Shown here: piece by piece, positions 44,474 through 53,731 of the stretch
Position numbering within the stretch: the first letter of the stretch is position 1
Layout of the letters: each line of letters starts with the position of its first letter
NCBI RefSeq assembly: GCF_964355755.1
Contig: NC_092670.1
Span: 17,297,201-17,361,200 of the forward strand
Direction of reading: 5' to 3'
DNA length: 64,000 nucleotides
Source: Antedon mediterranea
Lineage: Eukaryota; Echinodermata; Crinoidea; Comatulida; Antedonidae
Notes under the pieces: model-generated
The model's input: only the letters and a program-made list of their open reading frames with translations
Databases searched by the model: none
What the model was told of the DNA's origin: nothing
Made by a program: the position numbers and the translations under genes

Positions 44474-44560
44474 GCACGCGCGTTAAATTATTGCTGATAC
44501 TCGTTTACAACTTTTGTACGCTCGCGTCGACTTTGATGACCAAGTATCACGGCGCGGTTT
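44474..44560. repeat. CpG-rich repeat (family C), copy 2
   Basis: Shares GCACGCGCGTTAAA and TACGCTCGCGTCGACTTTGA with the patch at 38448-38522, on the same strand. Confidence 0.4.
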
Positions 44561-44956
44561 AGATGTGCTGAGTAATGCAATGTTATATATAGCTATATAC
44601 TTGACAGAATATTGAATATTTTTAAGTAATATTCACTCGCTATTTCAATTTAGAAATCTTCTGACCATTTAGACACAGGTTATACATAATCCATATTAAA
44701 GAAGAAAATCAATACTAGATGAATTCATAAACATTATTTAAAAATAACTATAGAATAACTTAGCTAGTATAGTAACACATATTACATGGAAATAGAATAA
44801 AATGCGTTACATTTTGTATCTGGTGGTCAGATTTGTATTACTATACTGTATGTAGTATGGGCAGTGTGGTCTCAAACTGATTTTTAATCATCGATATAGT
44901 CTAACGTGTTACTTTTTCCGTTCACATCATTCGGGGAATTTATTCGTGTTATAGTT

Positions 44957-45085
44957 TACTCCCAGGACGCAACACGACGTAAGCGCAACGCACGCGAGTA
45001 GACCAATCACAAGCGATGGATTATTCGAACTGTCATTGTTCAACTCGCTTACGTTGCGGTATGTCCTAGTGGGAACCAAGCTTTA
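44957..45085. mobile_element. family B element (B7)
   Basis: TACTCCCAGGACGCAACACG, GAGTAGACCAATCACAAGCG, ATGGATTATTCGAACTGTCA, CAACTCGCTTACGTTGCGGT and GTGGGAACCAAGCTTTA. Nearly a full palindrome. Confidence 0.8.
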
Positions 45086-45178
45086 GGATCGATGATCCAT
45101 AGCGTCCTGATTGCTCAAATTACTTGCATTTGCGCTAACGTCCTTGCATTAATTTGCGTCCAAGTGGGACCCAGCCTG
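45086..45178. mobile_element. family B half element (B8)
   Basis: Only one arm: GATTGCTCAAATTACTTGCA, TTGCGCTAACGTCCTTGCAT and CCAAGTGGGACCCAGC. Directly behind B7. Confidence 0.6.
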
Positions 45179-45717
45179 ATCAATAAACTCCGGATACGCA
45201 ACGACGTCTTAAGTACAATATACACCACCTTGGTATTGAACAAATGATTGACATTCTTGCTATAAATGTATAACTTTAACTGCAAACATCACTACTACGA
45301 TTTTACACAAAAACGATAATACCGCCATTGATTTCAAAATCTATTTATATCGTTGGTTATTGTCATAAGACAATTATCTTTTAGAAGCTAATACGCAATT
45401 AAATCTAAATTGCTATGCTGGACTAGAGTGTAGCTGGATATCGTGTGTGGTTTCTCTACTAAAGACGCACGAACTATTGTAATAGAAATTAATTAAACAC
45501 CAAAAGATATCCTGCTTTGCAATCAGGTTCAACAGGATCTAAATTTAGAATGTTATCAGTAAATCGAAAATTATTGTTTTCAGTAAACTATACACACAGA
45601 TGTATAGATTTAGATATGTGGGGTCAATGTTGATGTCTGTGGGAAGGGTTTTATCGACTAAATAAGAAAACAAATGTTATTTTCATTTGATTTGATCATA
45701 CTATTCGTCTGCCTTTT

Positions 45718-45898
45718 GCCAATTCACACTGACGTGCGGTGAGCGGAAACGGCGTAGCTTGTCCTCACGTCGTAGAATCTATCCTGAAACACCGCGCCCC
45801 GCGCCCGCTTCGCGTTGTGTGTGTAAAAATGGTCATAAGGAATAACATAGATTCTATATTTTTTTTATCGTTACCGCGGCTCGTCTGTGTAAATTAGC
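45718..45898. mobile_element. about 180-bp MITE with imperfect terminal inverted repeats
   Basis: Left end CCAATTCACACTGACGTGCG plus GTGAGCGG; reverse-complemented right end GCTAATTTACACAGACGAGC plus CGCGGTAACG. Internal words GGAATAACATAGATTCTATA and GTAGAATCTATCC also mirror each other. GC-rich compared with its surroundings, non-coding. Confidence 0.55.
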
Positions 45899-46397
45899 CT
45901 TTATAAACTCACTACTATACAATTCAAACTTCCCATTTCAATTGTTATGTTTTCATAACTGTTTACAACACTTCGTAAGTTTTCTTTTTTGAAGACTTCC
46001 AATTTCTACTATTGTTACATTCGCGACCTTCCGATTTTCTTTTCAACATAAATACTAACAATAATAGACAATGTCAGCATGTTTACATTTCATGAAGGAC
46101 AAACATTTCAATTCGTATAAACGAAAAAAGGGGAACAAATTTAACACAATAATAATAGTAATATCACTCATGTATATGCTATGGAACGCAAAATAGGTCA
46201 AAATTATAGAATATGACATAAAATCAATTTATATTTTGTCTGTTTTAACTGTACGTATGTGAGGGAGATTTGATATAGTATTCCGTATGATGGTTTGCCT
46301 GATGATACTGGAAAGATGTGTAGTTCGGACGGTAAAGGCGGGATATAAATCAATAAAAGAGTTGAGTGAGAACTAGGCCTACTGCTAATGTACAGTC

Positions 46398-46665
46398 ACT
46401 GTTAAAGAGTCGAACTCGGATCTAATCGGATCTACACTCGGTTAATGTACACTGTTAAAGAGTCGAACTCGGATCTAATCGGATCTACACTCGGTTAATG
46501 TACACTGTTAAAGAGTCGAACTCGGATCTAATCGGATATACTCGGTTAATGTACACTGTTACATTAAACTCGGATCTTTACTCAGTTAATGTAGGCCTAC
46601 ACTGTTAAGTCAAACTCGGATATAATCGGTTAATGTGAACTGTACACGTTGAACTCGGATTCAAT
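46398..46665. repeat. 53-bp tandem repeat
   Basis: Two exact 53-bp copies (46398-46450, 46451-46503) beginning ACTGTTAAAGAGTCGAACTC and containing GGATCTAATCGGATCTACAC, a third with a 2-bp loss, then three decayed copies up to about 46665. Confidence 0.9.
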
Positions 46666-46875
46666 TAAAGCATTTTTCTAATTGTTTGATCGCTTAAAGA
46701 TTGTTACACTTTTATCATTCAAGGACATTTTGGTAAAATTGATGTTAAATTTAGATCATTTCAGTTAAAAGCACATCAGTGAGTTGTGAAATTAAGGAGG
46801 AATTTAAAATATTTATCGAAGAGAAGATACGTAATTCGAGTACACACATGCGATGATGTGCGTTCGGTTGATCGA

Positions 46876-46999
46876 AAGTTTGGTTCACACTAGGACGTAG
46901 GCGTAATGCAAGTAAGTTGACCAATCACAGGCAACAGTTTGGATAACTCATGGCTTGTGATTGGTCAACTTGCGTTGCGCATACGACATTACGTGGATA
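46876..46999. mobile_element. family B element (B9)
   Basis: AGTTTGGTTCACACTAGGAC, AAGTTGACCAATCACAGGCA, ACTCATGGCTTGTGATTGGT and CAACTTGCGTTGCGCATACG. The right end is lost. Confidence 0.7.
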
Positions 47000-47829
47000 A
47001 CTGAACAATTTGAGGGCACTGGAAAGGGGATGTATCCGTACTCTTTTATACATCATTTTTTAATATGTTTTTATATTCGATTTATGAGTATAACAAATTG
47101 AATATGTAAAGAAAGAGGACACGAAACTCATTGCGATCTATAGGGAAACAGGCAGTAAGATGAATCGAGTTGAAAATATTAAAAGTAGGGCCATATAAAA
47201 AAAAGGGCCTCACAATAGTTGAAATAGTATTTATTTTTAGATTATTTTTAGATGCAAGTGTAATCACGTGATCACTTACAAAGTGTTTTCTAATTTTAAA
47301 ATTTCTACTAATCAGAATACCTTTTTGTATCTTTTCTAAGGGCCTGTTTCTGCTGCAACTGCTCAAAATACGGTATAAAAATACGGTATAAAATACGGTA
47401 TTTTTTATACCGTATTTTTTAGTACCCCGTTTCTGCTAACAATACTTCTTGGGTGGTCGTGTTAAATTTCATCTTCTTTACCCAAATTGCCATTCATTTA
47501 TTTGATCGATAATTAAAAGTCGCAATAAAGGAAGTTTTACGTCTCACTTTCAACAGCCTAGCCCTAGTGATAGAGATGTTGTGAGAGCACAGAAAACATC
47601 GTAATGGGGACAATTAATTCGTTCCCTCCCCGAGTTATTGTATTTTGCAATATTGTACTGCTTTCGCAGGCTCTTCAGCTTTGAGTTTACTTGCTTTGGA
47701 GACAAGTCTATTCCATACTCCTGCTTTTTTTTTTAGAAATGTCTTTATAAACGTGGTTGTTCCTTTTTATTACCTTTTAGTTGGCCAGACATTTTAGCTT
47801 CCCCACACAAATTTATTTAGTAAAACTAT

Positions 47830-48653
47830 GGCCCTGTTTCTGCTGCCAACTAAATACCGTATATTATACGGTATTTTTTGAATACCGTATATATACGGTA
47901 TATTTTTGGCAGCAGAAACTGCGCTCATAAAAAATATACCGTATTTTGTATACCATATTTTCCCCACAAAATTTGTGGATAAAATACGGTATTTACAAAT
48001 TTATACCGTATTTTTTGTACCCGTTTCTGCTGCCAATAAAAAATACCGTTTTTTTTTTTTTACATGACAAAAGGTCAGCATTCGTGTTTTTATTTTCTGT
48101 CGCTGTCAGCTGTTTTACACACGTGTATATATATATTCGGCGAAAATGTGGAGCGAAGACGTCACAGTTTTACTAAATAAATTTGTGTGGGGAAGCTAAA
48201 ATGTCTGGCCAACTAAAAGGTAATAAAAGGGACAACCACATTTATAAAGACATTTCTAAAATAAAAAAGCAGGAGTATGGAATAGACTTGTCTCCAAAGC
48301 AAGTAAACTCAAAGCTGAAGAGCCTGCGAAAGCAGTACAACATTGCAAAATACAATAACTCGGGGAGGGAACGAATTAATTGTCCCCATTTACGATGTTT
48401 TCTGTGCTCTCACAACATCTCTATCACTAGGGCTGGCTGTTGAAAGTGAGACGTAAAACTTCCTTTATTGCGACTTTTAATTATCGATCAAATAAATGAA
48501 TGGCAATTTGGGTAAAAAAGATGAAATTCAACACGACCACCCAAGAAGTATTGTTAGCAGAAACGGGGTACTAAAAAATACGGTATAAAAAATACCGTAT
48601 TTTATACCGTATTTTTATACCGTATTTTGAGCAGTTGCAGCAGAAACAGGCCC
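47830..48653 (+). mobile_element. inner Harbinger-type element, 824 bp
   Basis: Begins GGCCCTGTTTCTGCTGCC and ends GTTGCAGCAGAAACAGGCCC. Three bases flank it: TAT at the left and TGT at the right, a target duplication with one mismatch; the inner copy's own matching site reads TGT. The first 230 bp hold eight or so TACCGTA/TACGGTA words and internal copies of the TTTCTGCTGCC end motif. The only coding trace is a Myb/SANT-like frame; no transposase is present, so it would need one from elsewhere. Confidence 0.85.
48146..48443 (+). pseudogene. Myb/SANT-like DNA-binding protein of a Harbinger element, frameshifted
   Basis: A start at 48146 opens MWSEDVTVLLNKF, the first helix of a Myb/SANT-like fold. 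That frame stops at 48199. The remainder continues one frame over from about 48183: YKDISKIKKQEYGIDLSP, QVNSKLKSLRKQYNIAKYNN, then SGRERINCPHL. The pattern of conserved W, the KLKSLRKQY helix and the NNSG...CP turn is that of the Myb-like protein encoded next to the transposase in PIF/Harbinger elements, which brings transposase to the element ends. The frameshift and missing C-terminus suggest it is dead. A minus-strand copy lies at about 47560-47826 in the outer element. Confidence 0.65.
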
Positions 48654-49033
48654 TGTGACGTCTTCGCTCCACATTTTCGCCGAATATATATATACACGTG
48701 TGTAAAAGAGCTGACAGCGACAGAAAATAAAAACACGAATGTTGACCTTTTGTCATGTAAAAAAAAAATACGGTATTTTTTATTGGCAGCAGAAACGGGT
48801 ACAAAAAATACGGTATAAATTTGTAAATACCGTATTTTATCCACAAATTTTGTGGGGAAAATACGGTATACAAAATACGGTATATTTTTTATGAGCGCAG
48901 TTTCTGCTGCCAAAAATATACCGTATAATATACGGTATTTAGTTGGCAGCAGAAACAGGGCCTAAAATGAGCAATTTTTCATTGCATAATTAGAGTGATA
49001 ATAAATTATACAGTTAAGTAGCATGCATCTTTC

Positions 49034-49233
49034 AAGCTTGGTTCCCACTAGGACGCAACTAAGTGCGTAAGCGTAACGCATGTAAAATACTAGAAACGCA
49101 ACACAAGTACGTAATGCAACGTAAGTGAATTGACCAATCACAAGCGATGGATTATTCGAACTGCCGCTTGTCAGTGGTTCAAGCTTGCGTTGCGTTTACG
49201 TCCTTGCGTTACGTTCTAGTGGGAACCAAGCTT
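49034..49233. mobile_element. family B element (B10)
   Basis: AAGCTTGGTTCCCACTAGGA at the left, GAATTGACCAATCACAAGCG and GTCCTTGCGTTACGTTCTAG, ending GGGAACCAAGCTT. The left arm is lengthened by an internal repeat of the ACTAG-AACGCAAC start. Confidence 0.88.
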
Positions 49234-49327
49234 AATTTGACCAATCACGAGACGCGATGGATCATCCGAACTGTCGCTTTTCATTGATCAATTCACTTGC
49301 GTTGCATCCAAATGGGAAGCAAGCTTT
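49234..49327. mobile_element. family B half element (B11)
   Basis: AATTTGACCAATCACGAGAC, ATCATCCGAACTGTCGCTTT, CAATTCACTTGCGTTGCATC and AATGGGAAGCAAGCTTTA. Shares its left edge with B10. Confidence 0.75.
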
Positions 49328-49417
49328 ACCAGTATCAAAACCTGAATTTTATACATTGGTGTTACATAAGAAAATGTCGAAATGAATATTTGAAATAACA
49401 GGTTATACCTCTATAGC

Positions 49418-49609
49418 TAGCGACGCAACGCAATCTACGCAACGTAAGAAAATGCCCTTTCAATCATTGTGTTTGCCCCCGCCTGCGTGAAATCTAACCT
49501 GCGATGTTTGCAAGTGAGAACCGACGACGCAGGCGGGTGCAAATACAATGATTGGAAGGGCATTTTCTTACGTTGCGTAGATTGCGTCGCTAGTGGGAAC
49601 CAAGCTTTA
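49418..49609. mobile_element. family B variant with a different core (B12)
   Basis: TAGCGACGCAACGCAATCTA, GAAAATGCCCTTTCAATCAT, TTTGCCCCCGCCTGCGTGAA on the left arm and the inverse on the right, ending GTCGCTAGTGGGAACCAAGC. The ends are family B but the core is another sequence, shared with B13. Confidence 0.8.
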
Positions 49610-50236
49610 GAGAAAATCAAGATGAAAACTAAACGAGTGAATGTTCATTTCAAATTTAGTCAGATCATTTCACTTTACTAATTTCTACAGAAGAAAGGAA
49701 AATCATTTAATTGAATGTCTCTTTAAAATATCGTAGAAAAATCAACAACAGAGATCATATTATCAGGCCGCTTTAAGAATTGGCAGCAGAGACGACCCTT
49801 CACTATGAGGAGTTACTTCATCCCAATCCACTCATGACAAGTATTTGATATATTACGACAGTAATAGAGTTACATAAAGTGTAATTTACAATTTGAACAT
49901 AATGATTAATTTGTTATTAAATTCTTTTTCATTATTATATAAAATGACGTCTGTGGCAGTCACTTCTCATCAACAATGTAGCATCAACTGTTTGCTGTTT
50001 TTTCCCTTAGCGTCAATGACGTAACTCGATTAAAAATTAAAGAATATACATTTTTAATAGGTAATGAATGGGATATAAATAGATAATCGACTGTTGATGA
50101 GAAAGAGAAAACAAGATTAAATATATATCTGACGTCAATGGGACTTATATTCACACTCAAAATGACTTAGCGGCCGAGAAGAGAAATAAACTGTTTATGT
50201 TTGAAGAATTTTAAAACCCATTTTTTTGTGAAAGGT
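49610..50236. other. non-coding stretch
   Basis: AT-rich spacer between family B copies; no gene or repeat recognised. Confidence 0.5.
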
Positions 50237-50458
50237 AAAGCGTGGTTCCCACTGTTGACGCAACGTAACGCAATCTACGCAACGTAAGCAAATTCTCTTC
50301 CAATAATTGTGTTTGCCCCCGCCTGTGTGAAATCAAACCTGCGATGTTTGCAGCACTGTTGCATCGTCGGTTCCCACTTGTGATTACGCAATACAACACT
50401 TTGCGTCGATACGTCGCTGCGTTACGTTGCGTTGCGTTCTAGTGAGAACCACGCTTTA
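50237..50458. mobile_element. family B variant, chimeric (B13)
   Basis: The left arm equals that of B12 (CAATCTACGCAACGTAAGCA, TTTGCCCCCGCCTGTGTGAA). The right arm instead continues with GCATCGTCGGTTCCCACTTG and TACGTCGCTGCGTTACGTTG, ending GTGAGAACCACGCTTTA. The two arms do not mirror each other in the middle. Confidence 0.75.
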
Positions 50459-50573
50459 CAGATAGATACCACAGCTACAGTAAAGATCAAAGTCATATAA
50501 ATTTCAAATAAAAAAGTGCGCATTTGAGGCTTACACGGTCGATTTTAGTGGACAAATGACGTAATTCATAATT

Positions 50574-50757
50574 AAAGCTTGGTTCCCACTATAACGTAAC
50601 GCAATGACGTAAACGCAACGCAAGCGTTTTAACCAATGACAAGCGAAGTTATAGACAGTTAGCAATCAAAAGCGAATAAGCCATCGCTTGTGATTGGTCA
50701 ATTCACTTGCGTTGCGTTACGTCCTTGCGTTGCGTCGCTAGTGGGAACCACGCTTTA
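50574..50757. mobile_element. family B element (B14)
   Basis: AAAGCTTGGTTCCCACTATA, GTTTTAACCAATGACAAGCG, AGTTATAGACAGTTAGCAAT, CCATCGCTTGTGATTGGTCA and GTGGGAACCACGCTTTA. The TATAGACAGTTAGCAATCA spacer is shared with B16. Confidence 0.9.
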
Positions 50758-50794
50758 CCAAGTCGTCGCAAATCGAAAGCTCCCTGTGAGCTTT

Positions 50795-50946
50795 GCGCTT
50801 GTTTCCCACTAGGACGCAACGCAAGGACGTAGACGTACGCAAGCGAGTTGACCAATGATAAGCGACAGTTCGAATAATCCATCGCGTGTGATTGGTCTAC
50901 TCACTTACGTTGCGTTACGTCTGTGTTGCGTTTCTAGTGGGAACTA
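50795..50946. mobile_element. family B element (B15)
   Basis: GCGCTTGTTTCCCACTAGGA, GAGTTGACCAATGATAAGCG, CAGTTCGAATAATCCATCGC, GTGTGATTGGTCTACTCACT and TTTCTAGTGGGAACTA. A clean palindrome of the standard core type. Confidence 0.88.
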
Positions 50947-50949
50947 ATC

Positions 50950-52110
50950 ATAAGTGAGTTCGAATCGAATGACCTAACGCATATGGCCTTGTGTTGCAAC
51001 CAAGCTTGAGCAATTTTGAAGGCGGCCGAAGCATAGAGAAAATGATGCTAAAAGTTGACCAGCTAACCACATAACATTTTTCTCCATAGCATAATTTGCA
51101 GTTTCACTAACGAGAGGGCTTTGATTGTATAAGTTCCTTTGATCTCGATCAGCACGTTGTAGCACGTTTGTAACAATATTCACTGCTTAAATCTTCAGAG
51201 AGTAGGCCTACACATAGGAATTGTTTACGCCCTTGTGTTCCATCCAAGTGCGAACGGATTTTTAGCAATTTTGAAGGCGGCAGAAGCAGAAGGAAAAAGG
51301 AGCGGGAATTGGTTGTGAATATTATTGTGAAATTAAGTAATGTGCAAGAATTTAAGACTTTTACATACAAAATACGATGTCCACCACTACTAGCGACAAA
51401 TATCGTTTTTGCACGTGCGTTCGTGACCATTTGCAGTTTTGAACACAGTCACCCTAGAGACATCCAGCTCAGTGTCATCAGTGTAAGAAATGAAGACTTA
51501 AGCACTAAATTGCATTATATTTCTATCTATGTACCGATAACCAGATTATAAATGAAAAGAGCTTAAAATAAAATGATCACGTAATCTACTCATTATCATT
51601 ACAACTGCTGCAGTTGGCTCAACCCACTATTAACCACATACGAATATGAATTCAATGACAATTTTTGGATTTATTACCCGTGCAAACACCTTATAAAGCG
51701 GCTATAAAAACACTAAAGAAACCCATTACAGAAAAGTCGTACAAGCTGCTGGTTGCCAGGTAGCTTCTGAGCGTCTTGCGAAATTTATTCGCGCGAATCT
51801 AATTGATTTATACAGATGGATAACTACACCTACTCTATATGCAGTGTGCGCCAAAATGCTTAGCCAATCAGAGCTCAGAAATGTTCGATTTGCTTGAATA
51901 GATTTGCCTTAATATAGTATGGAAAACCGGCTTAACACAAGTGGTACGTCTCCTCTCAGCGCAGACGTGTACAAAAGTAGTGATTGGAAATGTTCATCTA
52001 CTACTACTAGTTACAGTTATTGTATTGTGCATTTATCTCTTAAAGAAATTATAATATCAACATTCAATGTACGCGTTTAATTGATGGTACACTCGTAATT
52101 CATATACCGT
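50950..52110. other. non-coding stretch with a short repeated word
   Basis: No gene recognised. AGCAATTTTGAAGGCGGC occurs at about 51007 and again near 51265, each preceded by a family B-like CCTTGTGTT-CAACC/CCATCC word, so these may be fragments of one further repeat. Confidence 0.4.
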
Positions 52111-52116
52111 CCCTGT

Positions 52117-52299
52117 AAAGCTTGGTTCCCACTAGAACGTAACGCTAGGATGTAAACGCAACGTAAGCGTGTTGACCAATGACAAGCGAAGTTATAGACA
52201 GTTAGCAATCACAATCGAATAAGCCATCGCTTGTGATTGGTCAATTCACTTGCATTGCGTTACGTCCTTGCGTTGCGTCGCTAGTGGGAACCACGCATA
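52117..52299. mobile_element. family B element (B16)
   Basis: AAAGCTTGGTTCCCACTAGA, GTGTTGACCAATGACAAGCG, the same TATAGACAGTTAGCAATCA spacer as B14, CCATCGCTTGTGATTGGTCA and GTGGGAACCACGCATAAA. B14 and B16 form a subfamily. Confidence 0.9.
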
Positions 52300-52458
52300 A
52301 AGGTTGGTTACGACTTGGACGCAACGTAAGGACGTAGACGTCAGCGAGTTGACCAATGACAAGCGACAGTTCGAATAATCCATCGCTTGTGATTGTTCAA
52401 AACACTTATGTTGTTGCGTTATGTCGTTGTTTTGCGTCTCTAGTGAGAACCACGCATA
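52300..52458. mobile_element. family B element (B17)
   Basis: AAGGTTGGTTACGACTTGGA, GAGTTGACCAATGACAAGCG, CAGTTCGAATAATCCATCGC, TTGTGATTGTTCAAAACACT and TAGTGAGAACCACGCATAAA. Directly joined to B16. Confidence 0.85.
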
Positions 52459-52626
52459 AAGCTTGGTTACGACTTTGACGCATCGTAAGGACGTAAGCGC
52501 GACGCAAACGTAAGCACAACGCAAGTAATTTGATTAATTAACCGCGAGGAATCATCCAAACTGTCACTTGTGATTGGTCAAATGATTGCGTACAGCGTGT
52601 GTTTGTCCTCTAGTGGGAACAAAGCT
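52455..52626. mobile_element. family B element (B18)
   Basis: AAAGCTTGGTTACGACTTTG, AACGCAAGTAATTTGATTAA, CTGTCACTTGTGATTGGTCA and GTCCTCTAGTGGGAACAAAG. Left arm diverged; joined to B17. Confidence 0.8.
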
Positions 52627-52629
52627 TAA

Positions 52630-53717
52630 TTTACTAATTAAATATTTCTCTCATGCAGACAAAAGATGTATTTAAATTCATGAAATAACATAATATTACA
52701 ATTCAAAATTACTATAAGCTATTCCATGTTTTAAAATATCTGTCATTTCCCATGCAAACAATGCCTTTGCAATACGATTGATTATTACAGGTAATGTTGG
52801 TCTATTTTTAATTCCCAAATACAGCTGTTACTGTATAACCAAGTAGGTCTTTAACCATCACTGTTCATAATAGCCGATTTCTGACTATTTAAACAAGAAA
52901 TATTTCTTACAAAAAACGCTGCTCGCTTTATTGAAAAATATTTTTTTATTTTAAATGTTTTTGAATGTGTCATTTTATTGTCACATAATAGTTATTTTAC
53001 CTGAAAAAAATGTAATTTAAAGCAACAAATACTTAAATTGTCTGTCAGACAATGGTTTTTGGGTTTCTTTTCTTTTTTTATATGTGAATAAATATTATTT
53101 TTTTGTTACAGAAGTGAATACTCAATTTCTGTCACTTTAGTTAATTTTATTGCTAAGGTCAAATCTGGGGGTCACTTCATCACCCTAGATATTTCAATTG
53201 TGAAGTATCCTATTACAAACACAAACTTTAATGGACTGTTTCGATAATAATTCAATGAATATCTGACAGTGAATATACCAGAAATGCTTAGGGATTTGTA
53301 ATTTTAGCATGACATGTTCTAATAGACTCTTTCCCAGACGTTTTTTGGGTCTACTGTAGCAGCTGGAATCAATAAATTATAGTGGAGTTTCCATTTTCAC
53401 AAAACTGTCTGTCCTTAGAACTATAACTGCTGCTTGCTTTAGCTTCTGATTGAGTAGTCCTAATGGGACGTAGCGGGCTAGAGCAGCAGCATGAAAAAAA
53501 ACCAGATCTACTTAACTAACAAATTACTATTAGACAATGCAAAGGTCATTTTGAAATGTCATATTTGCTAAAGATAGCTGTAAATTAAATTAGGAATTAT
53601 TAATTGAGATTGTTTATTGAACAAAGCAATTTAAAAAACTTAATATTATATTGATAAATTGTCGTTAATTAGAAAAACAAGGCACGCCATACTGTTGACA
53701 CCATTATTCTTTTTCAG
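52630..53717. other. upstream region and likely intron of the PKI gene
   Basis: AT-rich, no coding signal. It ends with a strong acceptor TTCTTTTTCAG at 53707-53717, so this is probably intron separating an unseen 5' non-coding exon from the first coding exon. Confidence 0.5.
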
Positions 53718-53731
53718 ATAATTAAACCGCC

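Larger units (their letters stand above)
47340..48962 (-). mobile_element. Harbinger-type element, split by an inverted copy of itself
   Basis: Ends GGGCCTGTTTCTGCTGC (47340-47356) and GCAGCAGAAACAGGGCC (48946-48962) are inverted repeats, flanked by TAA at 47337-47339 and 48963-48965. A 3-bp TAA duplication is the PIF/Harbinger signature. 47340-47829 is the reverse complement of the right part of the inner copy and 48654-48962 that of its left part. So the outer element of about 0.8 kb, on the minus strand, was opened by insertion of the inner one. Its Myb-like frame is cut in two by the insertion. Confidence 0.85.

Noticed and set aside
48571-48913. Overlapping 100-codon minus-strand frames
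   Set aside because: They lie in the non-coding subterminal part of the Harbinger elements and mirror sequence at 47.9-48.2 kb.
52246-52524. 92-codon minus-strand frame
   Set aside because: Read through three joined family B elements; repeated peptide words reflect the repeated DNA.
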